DNA from: Legionella quinlivanii
GTDB taxonomy: Bacteria; Pseudomonadota; Gammaproteobacteria; Legionellales; Legionellaceae
Assembly: GCF_900461555.1 (NCBI RefSeq)
Contig: NZ_UGOX01000001.1
Location: 1,005,501 to 1,069,500, forward strand
Length of the DNA stretch: 64,000 nucleotides
Direction of reading: 5' to 3'
The number at the start of each line of letters is the position of its first letter. Position 1 is the stretch's first letter. Made by a program: the position numbers and the translations under genes. The notes under the pieces are model-generated. The model was not told the DNA's origin. It saw only the letters and a program-made list of their open reading frames with translations, and made no database searches. Below, piece by piece: positions 16,941 through 24,992 of the stretch.

Positions 16941-17616
16941 TTTAGAGCGATTGTACAGGCGGCTTGGCTATCGATTTGCCAACCCCGCCTTACTTAAACA
17001 AGCATTAACTCATTGCAGTGTGAGTAATGAGACTAATAATGAGCGTTTTGAGTTTCTTGGTGACTCTATTCTCAGTTTTGTAATAGCTGATGCGCTTTTT
17101 GAAAAATTTCCTCAGCAAAGTGAGGGCCAGCTTAGCCGGCTGCGCGCCTATCTGGTTAAAGGTGACATGCTGGCTGAAATTGCAGTAGAGCTTGAGCTGG
17201 GTGATTTTTTAATTCTCGGCCAGGGTGAACTCAAAAGCGGCGGATTCCGAAGAGCGTCTATTCTTGCAGATGCATTAGAAGCAATCATTGCCGCAGTTTA
17301 TCTGGACAGTGGCATCGATGCCAGTAAGCAGCTAATTCTTAAGTTGTTCGCCAGTCGTCTTGATTCAAGCGAATTGCAGGATAATCTTAAGGATTCCAAA
17401 ACTCAGTTACAGGAATTTCTGCAAGCAAGCAGGCAATCTTTGCCAGAGTATAATTTGCTGCATATAAAGGGTGAAGAGCATGAGCAACTTTTCTATGTAT
17501 CCTGTGTAGTCAAAGGCTATAAAATACATACTGAAGGCTTTGGCCCAAGCCGGCGGAAAGCGGAACAGGAAGCGGCCAAGCAGTTTCTAGCGCTTATAAA
17601 AGCGGAAAAGACTTGA
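16927..17616 (+). CDS. rnc: Ribonuclease III
   Basis: A 229-residue double-strand-specific endonuclease processing rRNA precursors and structured mRNAs. The signature NERFEFLGDSIL and the second acidic cluster (ILADALEAIIAAVYLD) provide the Mg-binding residues. The C-terminal dsRNA-binding domain runs from about 155 to 225 (DSKTQLQEFLQ...GPSRRKAEQEAAKQFL). The start is TTG (16927), inside the end of the DUF4845 gene; a TTG at 16951 is the alternative. Unlike many relatives, era does not follow, and a palindromic repeat ends the operon. Confidence 0.95.
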   Translation: MVRIDLERLYRRLGYRFANPALLKQALTHCSVSNETNNERFEFLGDSILSFVIADALFEKFPQQSEGQLSRLRAYLVKGDMLAEIAVELELGDFLILGQGELKSGGFRRASILADALEAIIAAVYLDSGIDASKQLILKLFASRLDSSELQDNLKDSKTQLQEFLQASRQSLPEYNLLHIKGEEHEQLFYVSCVVKGYKIHTEGFGPSRRKAEQEAAKQFLALIKAEKT

Positions 17617-17642
17617 TTTGAGAGACTTGGGCTGAATAACCA

Positions 17643-17745
17643 AATGGGTGTGCAAAAAATCGTCTTTGCGAGCGTTAGCGAAGCAATCCAGTTCCTTTAT
17701 TTGTACAAGTTCAGATCTGGATTGCTTCACTTTGTTCGCAAAGAC
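17643..17745. repeat. GTCTTTGCGAGC hairpin repeat, copy 1
   Basis: The left arm at 17660-17691 (CGTCTTTGCGAGC...AATCCAG) is matched by the imperfect inverted arm at 17717-17745 (CTGGATTGCTTC...CGCAAAGAC). The leader 'AAATG...GTGCAAAAA' is shared with the other copies. It lies between convergent rnc and the next gene. A 62-codon frame across it is not a gene. Confidence 0.8.
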
Positions 17746-17832
17746 AACAGCTTGGTTGTCTGGCTGTATTTACGCACTGCGGAAATGACAGGTTTAAATT
17801 ATCATCTCATTCCAGGCATAAGCATTTCTTAA

Positions 17833-20628
17833 CTAAACAGAGGGCCCCTGAGAAAAACTCACATCATTTTCCTTCTGTATTTCTTTCGCTATTTTTGCTG
17901 CAAGCTCAGGATTTCCTACAATATTCTCCAGACTTATGGGCTCGGGAAGAATCTTTTCTATCATAGCCAGCCAATGAGTAAGAGTCTTTCGGTCCTGCAT
18001 TACCTCCCGCCATGGAAACAATTTAATCATCGCTTTGAAAGCTTCATCCAGAGTCAAGGTCTTTGGATCATCAATACGAGAGCTTTGCTCTGAAGTCATT
18101 AACTGGCCTAGTGTTTTTGGCGATGAACTGCTGTTTGATTGCTGTATCAGAGACGGGCTGCTATGAGCCGTATTGGCCTCCAGTTTGGATCCGCTTGGCT
18201 GTTTGATAAGACGGGGCGCAGTGGTTGTCGAGTTTTTGCGACGTCTCGTAAAGAAGCTGGAACTATTGCTCTCCACCTCATTGCCATTGGCAAAGTCTGG
18301 ATTTGTACTTATTAGCGCTTCGCTGGCAGGAATAATGTCTTCCATGCACAGGGTATACATTTGATAATAGGCTCGCAGAGGACTTAGGCAGTTTTCCTTA
18401 TATATCTTTGAATAATAGGTGGCCAGCAAGGGATCAAAATAATAAAAGAACTTTTCGAAACTTTCATTAGGGTAGAACTTAATAAAATGAATGAGAGTTT
18501 TTAGGCCCTCGTAAATGGAGGGAAGATCTTCTGCGGTGAAACGGAAGGGGATCATCTGGTCAGTGATTAATTCCTTGCCTTCAGTATAGAGCTGCTGATT
18601 AATGAAATTTGTACAAACCCTATTGGCCTCTTTGGCAGCAAGCATGGTTTCAAGAAATAAATTTTCGGCTGTGTCTTTAAAGACTAGTTTACTGACGAGA
18701 GCAGACTGTATCGGTGGAATCATAAACAGAATGGATTTAATCCCTGCGCGATGTTTGATAATTGCGTTAACATTTCCCTGCAAAGCTGTGGTTGATTTTT
18801 CAGCGACCACGCCTCGTTCCAGCATCTGAGCGCCAATGTCAATGAATACAATAGACCAGTTAAGTAACTGGCCTTTATCATCCCGATGCAGGCACACCTG
18901 ATAGTTATCCGCTTTCCCATCTTCGGCACCTAAAATAAGACTGCCGGCTGCCAGTGCCAAAGCGCTTTGTAAATCGAGTGAGTTCCAAAGAGCGAATAAC
19001 TGTTGCTCAATTTGCGATATTTTACTCTTCAATTCTTGCGGATTAACTTTTAATACAGCTAATGCCTTATCATCTATGTCCAAAAATAACTCAGGCAATC
19101 TGGCGAGAAGAGAGACCCATCGGACAATCTCATCAAGGCTGCGTCCAGCAGTTAGTGTTGGCCATTTAAGGATAAAAGAAAACGCTTTGATTACAGTCGA
19201 TTCTCCTTCATCTTTTATCAGTCGTTCTGGTAAATTTTTAATTGTATCTGGAAGATCAGATAACAAGTCTTGCAATGATTCCAGCTTTTCGCGCCCCGGA
19301 AGCTTTTTAAATTGCAGTATTCTCTCATCAGGAGCCATATTGCGCTGATTATCAATTAATCGTACAAACAGCTCAGCGATTGTTGTTTCACGTATATAGG
19401 TCCCTGCAATCCAGTGATATATGGCTTTTTTCAAAATATCTATACCGTGCCGCGCCCTTAATATATCGGTGATTTCCTTGATTAAAAGCCAATGCGTTAA
19501 GGAAATACCTTCTACCGCAGTGCTAGCCTGAATATAGCGTGGAGGAAGGATTTCAGATTGGCCGTTTGTATTTTTTTGAATGAACACATTTTCAAGCCGA
19601 AGGAGCGTCGAAGGGGTTAGAAATAAGGGGGCCTCTTGTGGGAAGAGGGTATGGAAAATTCTCTGGATTAAAGCTTCTCTGCCAAATCCCAAAGGAGGAA
19701 CCGGCCTATCCGTTTTGAAATAAACATCGCCAAGACGTATGACATAGTGTGTCGCATTAGTGAATATCCAGGGTTGTCCACGACCGCTGGCATCAATTCC
19801 GAGAAGACGATAGGCTGTTTCCTGAGGGATACTTCGGGCAGGTATTTCCAATCCATTGATTGTCGCTGAAAATTCGGTTGCTTGCGGGGCATTATAAAAC
19901 TTTGCCAGGCGTTGCAGCAGGCTGAAAAGAAGAGGAGTACATTCTTCCTGCGATCGTCTCGCCCCAGGCTTTGAGCGAGGTGATATGGGGGCTAAATTCG
20001 AGCAATAGGTACCCAGAGATAAAATAAGACGGTCCAGAATGGTACACATCATTACACAAGGGTGATGAATAGTTGCTTTGCCTTTATCAGCAGCCTGTTC
20101 TTTGAATTGCAGTTGTTTTTTGATCTCTTCCTCCTGGATTAATGCCAGGTGGCTGGGTGAAACCAGAAGCGGGAGAAGGTGGCTTCTGATTATTTCGATT
20201 AATTTGGAGAGATCTTCTTTTGCAGGCTGAGCTACCAGGATGGGTATCTTCGTTTTGGAAGGAAAAGGATGTAACAGAGATTTAATATCGGATGTAAATG
20301 AGCGCTCGGATTGGCTTTTTTTGGCAAGAAAGTTGCTGCTGGAAGGCTTAACCTGTAGAAACTTGGTATTTGAAGCATTATTATCAAAAAGAAGAGCATA
20401 GAGCTCTTTTATTCTATTGAGATATTGTTTCAGGTCGCTGACTACTGGGGCGATTGGCGCTATGTTATGCAAGGCATGAAATAATGCAAGCCTTGTCTTT
20501 TCAAATTCGGCGAACTCAAATCGCTTATTATCGCTATGAATAGCCAGAATGGCAGCCTTCAGCTGTTCTTCGGAACGGGATGCTGCCAGTGAAGGAAGTT
20601 TACCTGATAAAAGTACTTTGCCTTTCAT
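17833..20628 (-). CDS. Large protein with kinase-like motifs, Dot/Icm effector candidate
   Basis: A 931-residue soluble protein with no family I recognise by name. The middle contains an ordered set of residues resembling the PI3/4-kinase/HipA-type protein kinase fold: Lys305 in GDVYFKTDRP, Glu318 in GREALIQRI, the catalytic-loop-like DGKADN (Asp570, Asn575) and DIG (Asp597) in VFIDIGAQ. Helical regions flank it. Residues 770-850 are a Ser/Asn-rich, low-complexity linker, followed by a helical tail ending in an acidic stretch and SFSQGPSV, similar to a Dot/Icm E-block signal. It is monocistronic. It could phosphorylate, AMPylate or otherwise modify a host target; this is inference only. Confidence 0.5.
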   Translation of the reverse strand: MKGKVLLSGKLPSLAASRSEEQLKAAILAIHSDNKRFEFAEFEKTRLALFHALHNIAPIAPVVSDLKQYLNRIKELYALLFDNNASNTKFLQVKPSSSNFLAKKSQSERSFTSDIKSLLHPFPSKTKIPILVAQPAKEDLSKLIEIIRSHLLPLLVSPSHLALIQEEEIKKQLQFKEQAADKGKATIHHPCVMMCTILDRLILSLGTYCSNLAPISPRSKPGARRSQEECTPLLFSLLQRLAKFYNAPQATEFSATINGLEIPARSIPQETAYRLLGIDASGRGQPWIFTNATHYVIRLGDVYFKTDRPVPPLGFGREALIQRIFHTLFPQEAPLFLTPSTLLRLENVFIQKNTNGQSEILPPRYIQASTAVEGISLTHWLLIKEITDILRARHGIDILKKAIYHWIAGTYIRETTIAELFVRLIDNQRNMAPDERILQFKKLPGREKLESLQDLLSDLPDTIKNLPERLIKDEGESTVIKAFSFILKWPTLTAGRSLDEIVRWVSLLARLPELFLDIDDKALAVLKVNPQELKSKISQIEQQLFALWNSLDLQSALALAAGSLILGAEDGKADNYQVCLHRDDKGQLLNWSIVFIDIGAQMLERGVVAEKSTTALQGNVNAIIKHRAGIKSILFMIPPIQSALVSKLVFKDTAENLFLETMLAAKEANRVCTNFINQQLYTEGKELITDQMIPFRFTAEDLPSIYEGLKTLIHFIKFYPNESFEKFFYYFDPLLATYYSKIYKENCLSPLRAYYQMYTLCMEDIIPASEALISTNPDFANGNEVESNSSSFFTRRRKNSTTTAPRLIKQPSGSKLEANTAHSSPSLIQQSNSSSSPKTLGQLMTSEQSSRIDDPKTLTLDEAFKAMIKLFPWREVMQDRKTLTHWLAMIEKILPEPISLENIVGNPELAAKIAKEIQKENDVSFSQGPSV

Positions 20629-20675
20629 ATTCTCTCCACTTCAGTCCTGATTGCAAAAAGGGGATACCAGAAGCG

Positions 20676-22523
20676 TTAAAATTGCTCCAGGAGTTCAGAT
20701 ACCTCAAGCCATTCTTCTTCGGCTTTTTTCAACTCTCCGGAAGCTTTTTCCTGTTTCTTTAAAAGCTGCTGTAGTTTGTCTTGCTGAGCGGCGTCATAAA
20801 GCGATGGGTCGCCTAACTCCAGTTCAAGTGTTTTTATCTGTTCATGGTAATCATCAATATACTGTTCCAGTTTTTTCAGACGATTTTGCAGCGATTTTCG
20901 TTCCCGATACTGATTGTTTCCCGAGTTATCGACAGTATTTGATTTTAACGGTTCGGGATTAAGCAGCCAATTATGGTAATCCTCTAGGTCTCCCTGGAAA
21001 ACACGAAGTTTTTGCTGGTAGACAAGATAAAAATCATTCACCGTCGTTTTTAATAAATGACGGTCGTGCGAAATCAGTATTAAGGCTCCTTCATAACTTT
21101 GCAGGGCAATTTCAATGGCGGTTCGCATGCCAAGATCCAAATGGTTTGTCGGCTCATCCAGGAGCAATAAGTTGGGCTTTTGCCAAACCAGTTTGGCTAA
21201 AGCCAGTCTTGCTTTTTCACCACCGGAAAAATGGGTAATTGGATTCGTTGCCATATCACCGATGAAATTGAATCCACCTAAATAATCGCGAATAGCCTGT
21301 TCCCGAACTTCTGGAGAAAGCTGTTGAATAGTTTCTAAAGGGGAGAGACGTATATCAAGATCTTCAAGCTGATGCTGGGCATAATAGCCGATCTTCAGAT
21401 GCGCCGAGCGGTTAATCTGACCGCTTAGCGGGGCTATAGTGCCGGTTAATGTTTTAATCAGGGTCGATTTTCCCTGCCCGTTAGGACCAATCAGTGCAAT
21501 GCGATCACCAGGATTTAATATCAGATTAAACTTTTTCAGAATAGGCTGATTGATGTCATAACCCGCAGTCACCTGTTCGCAATCAATCAAAGGGTTTCCG
21601 GCGCGAGGGCTTGGCAGAAAATTAAAAGAGAAAGGCGAGTCAGCGTGGGCTTGCGCGATAACCTCCATCTTTGAAATCGCATTAAGCCTGCTTTGGGCCT
21701 GTTTTGCTTTGGTGGCTTTGGCTTTGAATCGATTCACAAAAGCCATCATATGATTAATTTTCTGTTGCTGTTTTTCGTACATTTGCTGCAGAAGGCTGAG
21801 TTGCAGGGCCCTTGTTTTCTCGAAGCTGCTGTAATTACCGGTATACAAAGTCATCTTACGCTGTTCAATATGAAGAATATGCGTACTTAACGCATCGAGA
21901 AATTCACGATCATGTGAGATTAATAAAATACTGCCTGGTGTCTGCTTCAACCATCGTTCAAGCCAGAAAATTGCTTCCATATCCAGATGGTTTGTAGGTT
22001 CATCAAGAAGCAATAAATCAGCGGGTTTCATCAGACAGCGCGCCAGACTGAGGCGCATGCGCCAACCACCGGAAAAACTGTTTACTGGTTTTGACTGTTC
22101 CTCGCCGCTAAAACCAAGACCATTCATAATGCTGGCCGCCAGCGCCGGCTTACTGTATCCGCCTGTTTGAGTCAGCGTTTCATGACAGCTCAAAACCTCT
22201 TCATGATTGCCCTCCTCTTCTGCCCGCTTCAACTTTTCCAACAGGTTCATGTAATCAACATCACCGCTTAGAACAAATTGCAGTGCTGATTCATCAGTAT
22301 CTGGCAGCTGTTGGGAAAGATGACTGATACGCAAATTATTACTGATTATACAATCGCCCTGATCGGCTTGTAATTGGCCCAGAATTAAGGCGAAAAGAGT
22401 AGATTTTCCACAGCCGTTATGGCCGATAAAGCCAACCTTTTGTTTTTCAAACAAGCTGATTGAGCTATCCTCAATGAGAACTTTATTGCCACGCGATAGT
22501 GAAATCTGACGCAAACTTAGCAT
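20676..22523 (-). CDS. ABC-F ATPase (YheS/Uup type)
   Basis: A 615-residue protein with two ABC ATPase domains and no membrane segment. Walker A sequences are GHNGCGKST and GPNGQGKST; signatures are NSFSGGWRMRLSLAR and HFSGGEKARLALAK; Walker B is LLLLDEPTNHLD twice. A 60-residue linker with a basic helix pair (FVNRFKAKATKAKQAQSRL) sits between them, and the C-terminus is a coiled coil (QNRLKKLEQYIDDYHEQIKTLELELGD). This is the YheS-like ABC-F branch, which acts on ribosomes. The ATG at 22523 is chosen (MLSLRQISLSRG), as in relatives, although no strong ribosome-binding site is seen. It is divergent from queA. Confidence 0.9.
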   Translation of the reverse strand: MLSLRQISLSRGNKVLIEDSSISLFEKQKVGFIGHNGCGKSTLFALILGQLQADQGDCIISNNLRISHLSQQLPDTDESALQFVLSGDVDYMNLLEKLKRAEEEGNHEEVLSCHETLTQTGGYSKPALAASIMNGLGFSGEEQSKPVNSFSGGWRMRLSLARCLMKPADLLLLDEPTNHLDMEAIFWLERWLKQTPGSILLISHDREFLDALSTHILHIEQRKMTLYTGNYSSFEKTRALQLSLLQQMYEKQQQKINHMMAFVNRFKAKATKAKQAQSRLNAISKMEVIAQAHADSPFSFNFLPSPRAGNPLIDCEQVTAGYDINQPILKKFNLILNPGDRIALIGPNGQGKSTLIKTLTGTIAPLSGQINRSAHLKIGYYAQHQLEDLDIRLSPLETIQQLSPEVREQAIRDYLGGFNFIGDMATNPITHFSGGEKARLALAKLVWQKPNLLLLDEPTNHLDLGMRTAIEIALQSYEGALILISHDRHLLKTTVNDFYLVYQQKLRVFQGDLEDYHNWLLNPEPLKSNTVDNSGNNQYRERKSLQNRLKKLEQYIDDYHEQIKTLELELGDPSLYDAAQQDKLQQLLKKQEKASGELKKAEEEWLEVSELLEQF

Positions 22524-22685
22524 AGTTTTACAAAACACCGAAAATTTGTAGGATATTAACACACTTACATTGAAAAAAAATGCTGGTATATCGATTAATA
22601 ATCAAGGCTGGGAAAAAAAACAATTTAACAGGTGCCTGGCCTGCAATTAGCCTTTATAATACTGTCTGTTTAGTGATATTCAGTA

Positions 22686-22691
22686 TATAAT
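22686..22691 (+). promoter_or_regulatory. Candidate -10 element for the queA operon
   Basis: TATAAT is at 22686-22691, 29 bp before the queA start; a second TATAAT occurs at 22655-22660. Neither has a convincing TTGACA at the correct distance. Confidence 0.35.
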
Positions 22692-22719
22692 GCAGGCAAT
22701 ATAGTTCTCAGGTTGTACA

Positions 22720-23733
22720 ATGAAAAAGCAGGATTTTTATTTTGAATTACCCCAGGAGTTGATCGCTCAATATCCCCTACCCAATCGAAGTGATTCACGC
22801 TTGCTTTATTACAATCGAAAGCAGGCCGCTTATCAGCATCAGCAGTTTAAAAATCTGCCTGAGCTATTAGAGCCCAATGACTTATTAGTCCTGAATAATA
22901 CCAAAGTAATTCCTGCCCGTTTTTTTGGAACAAAATCGACTGGCGGCAAGGTGGAGTTTTTGATAGAACGCCGAATGGCTGATAATCAATTTCTGGCTCA
23001 TATTAAAGCGAGTAAAACACCCAAAAACAGATCCCTTATTCAACTTGAAAAAGCCTGGCAGGTAGAGATCCTGGATAAGCTTGATGATCTTTATCTTTGC
23101 CGTTCGCTGGGTGATTTAGACTGTCTTTTGCAGGAGGTAGGGCATATTCCGTTGCCGCTTTACATTACCCGTGAAGATGAGCAGGCTGATGAGGAACGTT
23201 ATCAGACCGTGTATGCGAAACATGAGGGCTCTGTTGCAGCCCCAACGGCGGGTTTACATTTTGATGAGTTTGTAATCAGCCAGCTACAGGAGAAAGGGAT
23301 TCGTCTAATGAATGTTACCCTGCATGTCGGGGCTGGAACTTTCAGACCCGTACGTTGCGACGATATTCGCGACCACAAAATGCACCGTGAACAATTTGAG
23401 GTAAGCGAGGCAGTCTGTGAAGCGGTCAACGAAACCCGCCAGCGAGGCGGGCGCGTGATTGCAGTAGGAACCACGGCCATGCGCACACTGGAAAGTGCTG
23501 CCAGCGAGGGGCATTTAAAAGCTTGCAAGGGCGAAACTGACATCTTTATTTACCCGGGATACCAATTTAAAGTGTGCGACGGATTAATCACTAATTTTCA
23601 TCTACCGGAGTCCACCTTACTCATGCTGGTCTCAGCCTTTCTTGGCAGAGAACAGACAATGGCTTTATACGAAGAAGCGATTGCCAGGCGCTATCGGTTT
23701 TACAGTTATGGCGATGCAACTTTGTTATTATAG
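22720..23733 (+). CDS. queA: S-adenosylmethionine:tRNA ribosyltransferase-isomerase
   Basis: A 337-residue enzyme converting preQ1 at position 34 of GUN-anticodon tRNAs into epoxyqueuosine, using the ribosyl part of SAM. Diagnostic blocks are the N-terminal DFYFELPQELIAQYPLPNRSDSRLL, VLNNTKVIPARFFGTK, the central SVAAPTAGLHFDE, and NVTLHVGAGTFRPVR. The length matches the family. AGG lies 8 nt before the ATG. It is first in a queA/TGT-like/yajC/secD/secF cluster, the conserved order in gammaproteobacteria, but the next gene is not a normal tgt. Confidence 0.96.
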   Translation: MKKQDFYFELPQELIAQYPLPNRSDSRLLYYNRKQAAYQHQQFKNLPELLEPNDLLVLNNTKVIPARFFGTKSTGGKVEFLIERRMADNQFLAHIKASKTPKNRSLIQLEKAWQVEILDKLDDLYLCRSLGDLDCLLQEVGHIPLPLYITREDEQADEERYQTVYAKHEGSVAAPTAGLHFDEFVISQLQEKGIRLMNVTLHVGAGTFRPVRCDDIRDHKMHREQFEVSEAVCEAVNETRQRGGRVIAVGTTAMRTLESAASEGHLKACKGETDIFIYPGYQFKVCDGLITNFHLPESTLLMLVSAFLGREQTMALYEEAIARRYRFYSYGDATLLL

Positions 23734-23752
23734 AAATGCATGAGGAATTAAA

Positions 23753-24556
23753 ATGTCAGGACAATTTATACCTGTCGTAACGACATCTGCCGGCAACTGT
23801 CTGAGCATGTCGAACTGGAAGTCTGCGGGGGTGGGGCAACTATCTTTTTATCTGGATGAGCTGCTGATGAAACCAGGGCTGGCGTTTTTTGAAGACAATA
23901 ATCTTGATTTGAGATCCTATTGCGGCTGGTTCGGCGACTGGGTTTTAAATCTTGGTAGTCTGCGAATCCTAAACACTCATTGCCTGATTCGTTCCCGCTA
24001 CGACGGCCAATTAATCTCTATCGAATTGCCCGAATTGGCAGCACTGATTTTAAAACTAAATCCGGATTTTCTCGTGTTGCCAATAGCTGCAGGCTCACTT
24101 GAAATTCTATGGCGTGATTTACCAGCCAATATTAAATTGATTTCCAATTCGGATGCTGACCCAGTATTCGGTATTTGTTCCTATTCGCCTGGAGAATGTT
24201 TTAAAACGTTCTACAGTCTGGTGCAGGACAGCCAGCAGCCATTATATCTTATGGGCTCGTTTAACTGGCAGCAATTTCAGCAATTGGCAGGCTTGCCTCT
24301 GCATATTGTGGAAAGCGATCAGCCTGCTGCTGATGCCTTATCTGGCAAGGTCTATGCGGGGATGGAGGTGCTCAATCTACAGGATGAAATATGGCGCATG
24401 GATCATCAGCCGATTGATAAGCATTGCGGCTGTTCGGCTTGCCAGCAAGGCCTGACCCGGGCATATTTCCATCACTTGCTACAGCATACTCCCTTGCTCT
24501 GCCAGCGATTTTTGATCCAACATAACATCCATTATTGCCTGCATCATTTACCTTAG
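23753..24556 (+). CDS. Degenerate queuine tRNA-ribosyltransferase (TGT)-like protein
   Basis: A 267-residue protein in the place where tgt is normally found. Its C-terminus keeps the TGT zinc motif CGCSACQQGLTRAYFHHLL..., the later His in LIQHNIHY, and surrounding helices. The N-terminal two-thirds match the family poorly, and I do not see the catalytic FD.V.PTR.AR segment; the gap between EVLNLQDEIW and the zinc motif is too short for it. Canonical TGT is about 370-375 residues. It may be a non-catalytic partner, as QTRT2 is in eukaryotes, or a TGT-derived protein with a new role. It is 19 bp after queA and probably cotranscribed. Whether a full tgt exists elsewhere cannot be seen here. Confidence 0.7.
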   Translation: MSGQFIPVVTTSAGNCLSMSNWKSAGVGQLSFYLDELLMKPGLAFFEDNNLDLRSYCGWFGDWVLNLGSLRILNTHCLIRSRYDGQLISIELPELAALILKLNPDFLVLPIAAGSLEILWRDLPANIKLISNSDADPVFGICSYSPGECFKTFYSLVQDSQQPLYLMGSFNWQQFQQLAGLPLHIVESDQPAADALSGKVYAGMEVLNLQDEIWRMDHQPIDKHCGCSACQQGLTRAYFHHLLQHTPLLCQRFLIQHNIHYCLHHLP

Positions 24557-24641
24557 CAGCAATTCGCTATATGATGTCACGCTAATTTGCCGGCACTTTC
24601 TGCCGGAGTTGTGTAAATGAAGTCAATTGGAGGAGAGGCTT

Positions 24642-24971
24642 ATGAGTTTTTTTATCAGTGATGCGATGGCTGCACAGACGCAAGCCGTGCAGCAAGACGG
24701 CACATTTTCTCTGGTGATGATTCTTGCTATTTTTGTCCTTTTTTATTTTATGCTGATACGTCCACAGAATAAACGGGCCAAAGAACAACGTGAATTAATC
24801 AATAACTTGAAAAAGGGCGATGAAATCATTACTGCAGGTGGCCTGGTAGGAAAAGTCGTCAATCTTGATGAGCAATATATCAAGGTTAGTCTGGCAGATG
24901 GCGTTGAAATCATGATGCAACGAGCTGCAGTGAATGCAATTTTGCCCAAAGGCACAATTAAATCTCTATAA
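24642..24971 (+). CDS. yajC: Preprotein translocase subunit YajC
   Basis: A 109-residue protein with one membrane helix (about 25-43, FSLVMILAIFVLFYFMLI) followed by the signature RPQNKRAKEQRELINNLKKGDEIITAGG and a small beta-rich tail. It forms the accessory SecDF-YajC complex of the Sec translocon. The ATG at 24642 is selected because GGAGGAGAGG precedes it; an ATG-like start five codons earlier would overlap that site. It is 21 bp upstream of secD. Confidence 0.95.
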   Translation: MSFFISDAMAAQTQAVQQDGTFSLVMILAIFVLFYFMLIRPQNKRAKEQRELINNLKKGDEIITAGGLVGKVVNLDEQYIKVSLADGVEIMMQRAAVNAILPKGTIKSL

Positions 24972-24992
24972 GTTTGGTAACTGGTAACGGAA

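Noticed and set aside
17644-17832. Open frame of 62 codons after rnc
   Set aside because: It spans the dispersed hairpin repeat, has no ribosome-binding site and similar frames occur across the other repeat copies.
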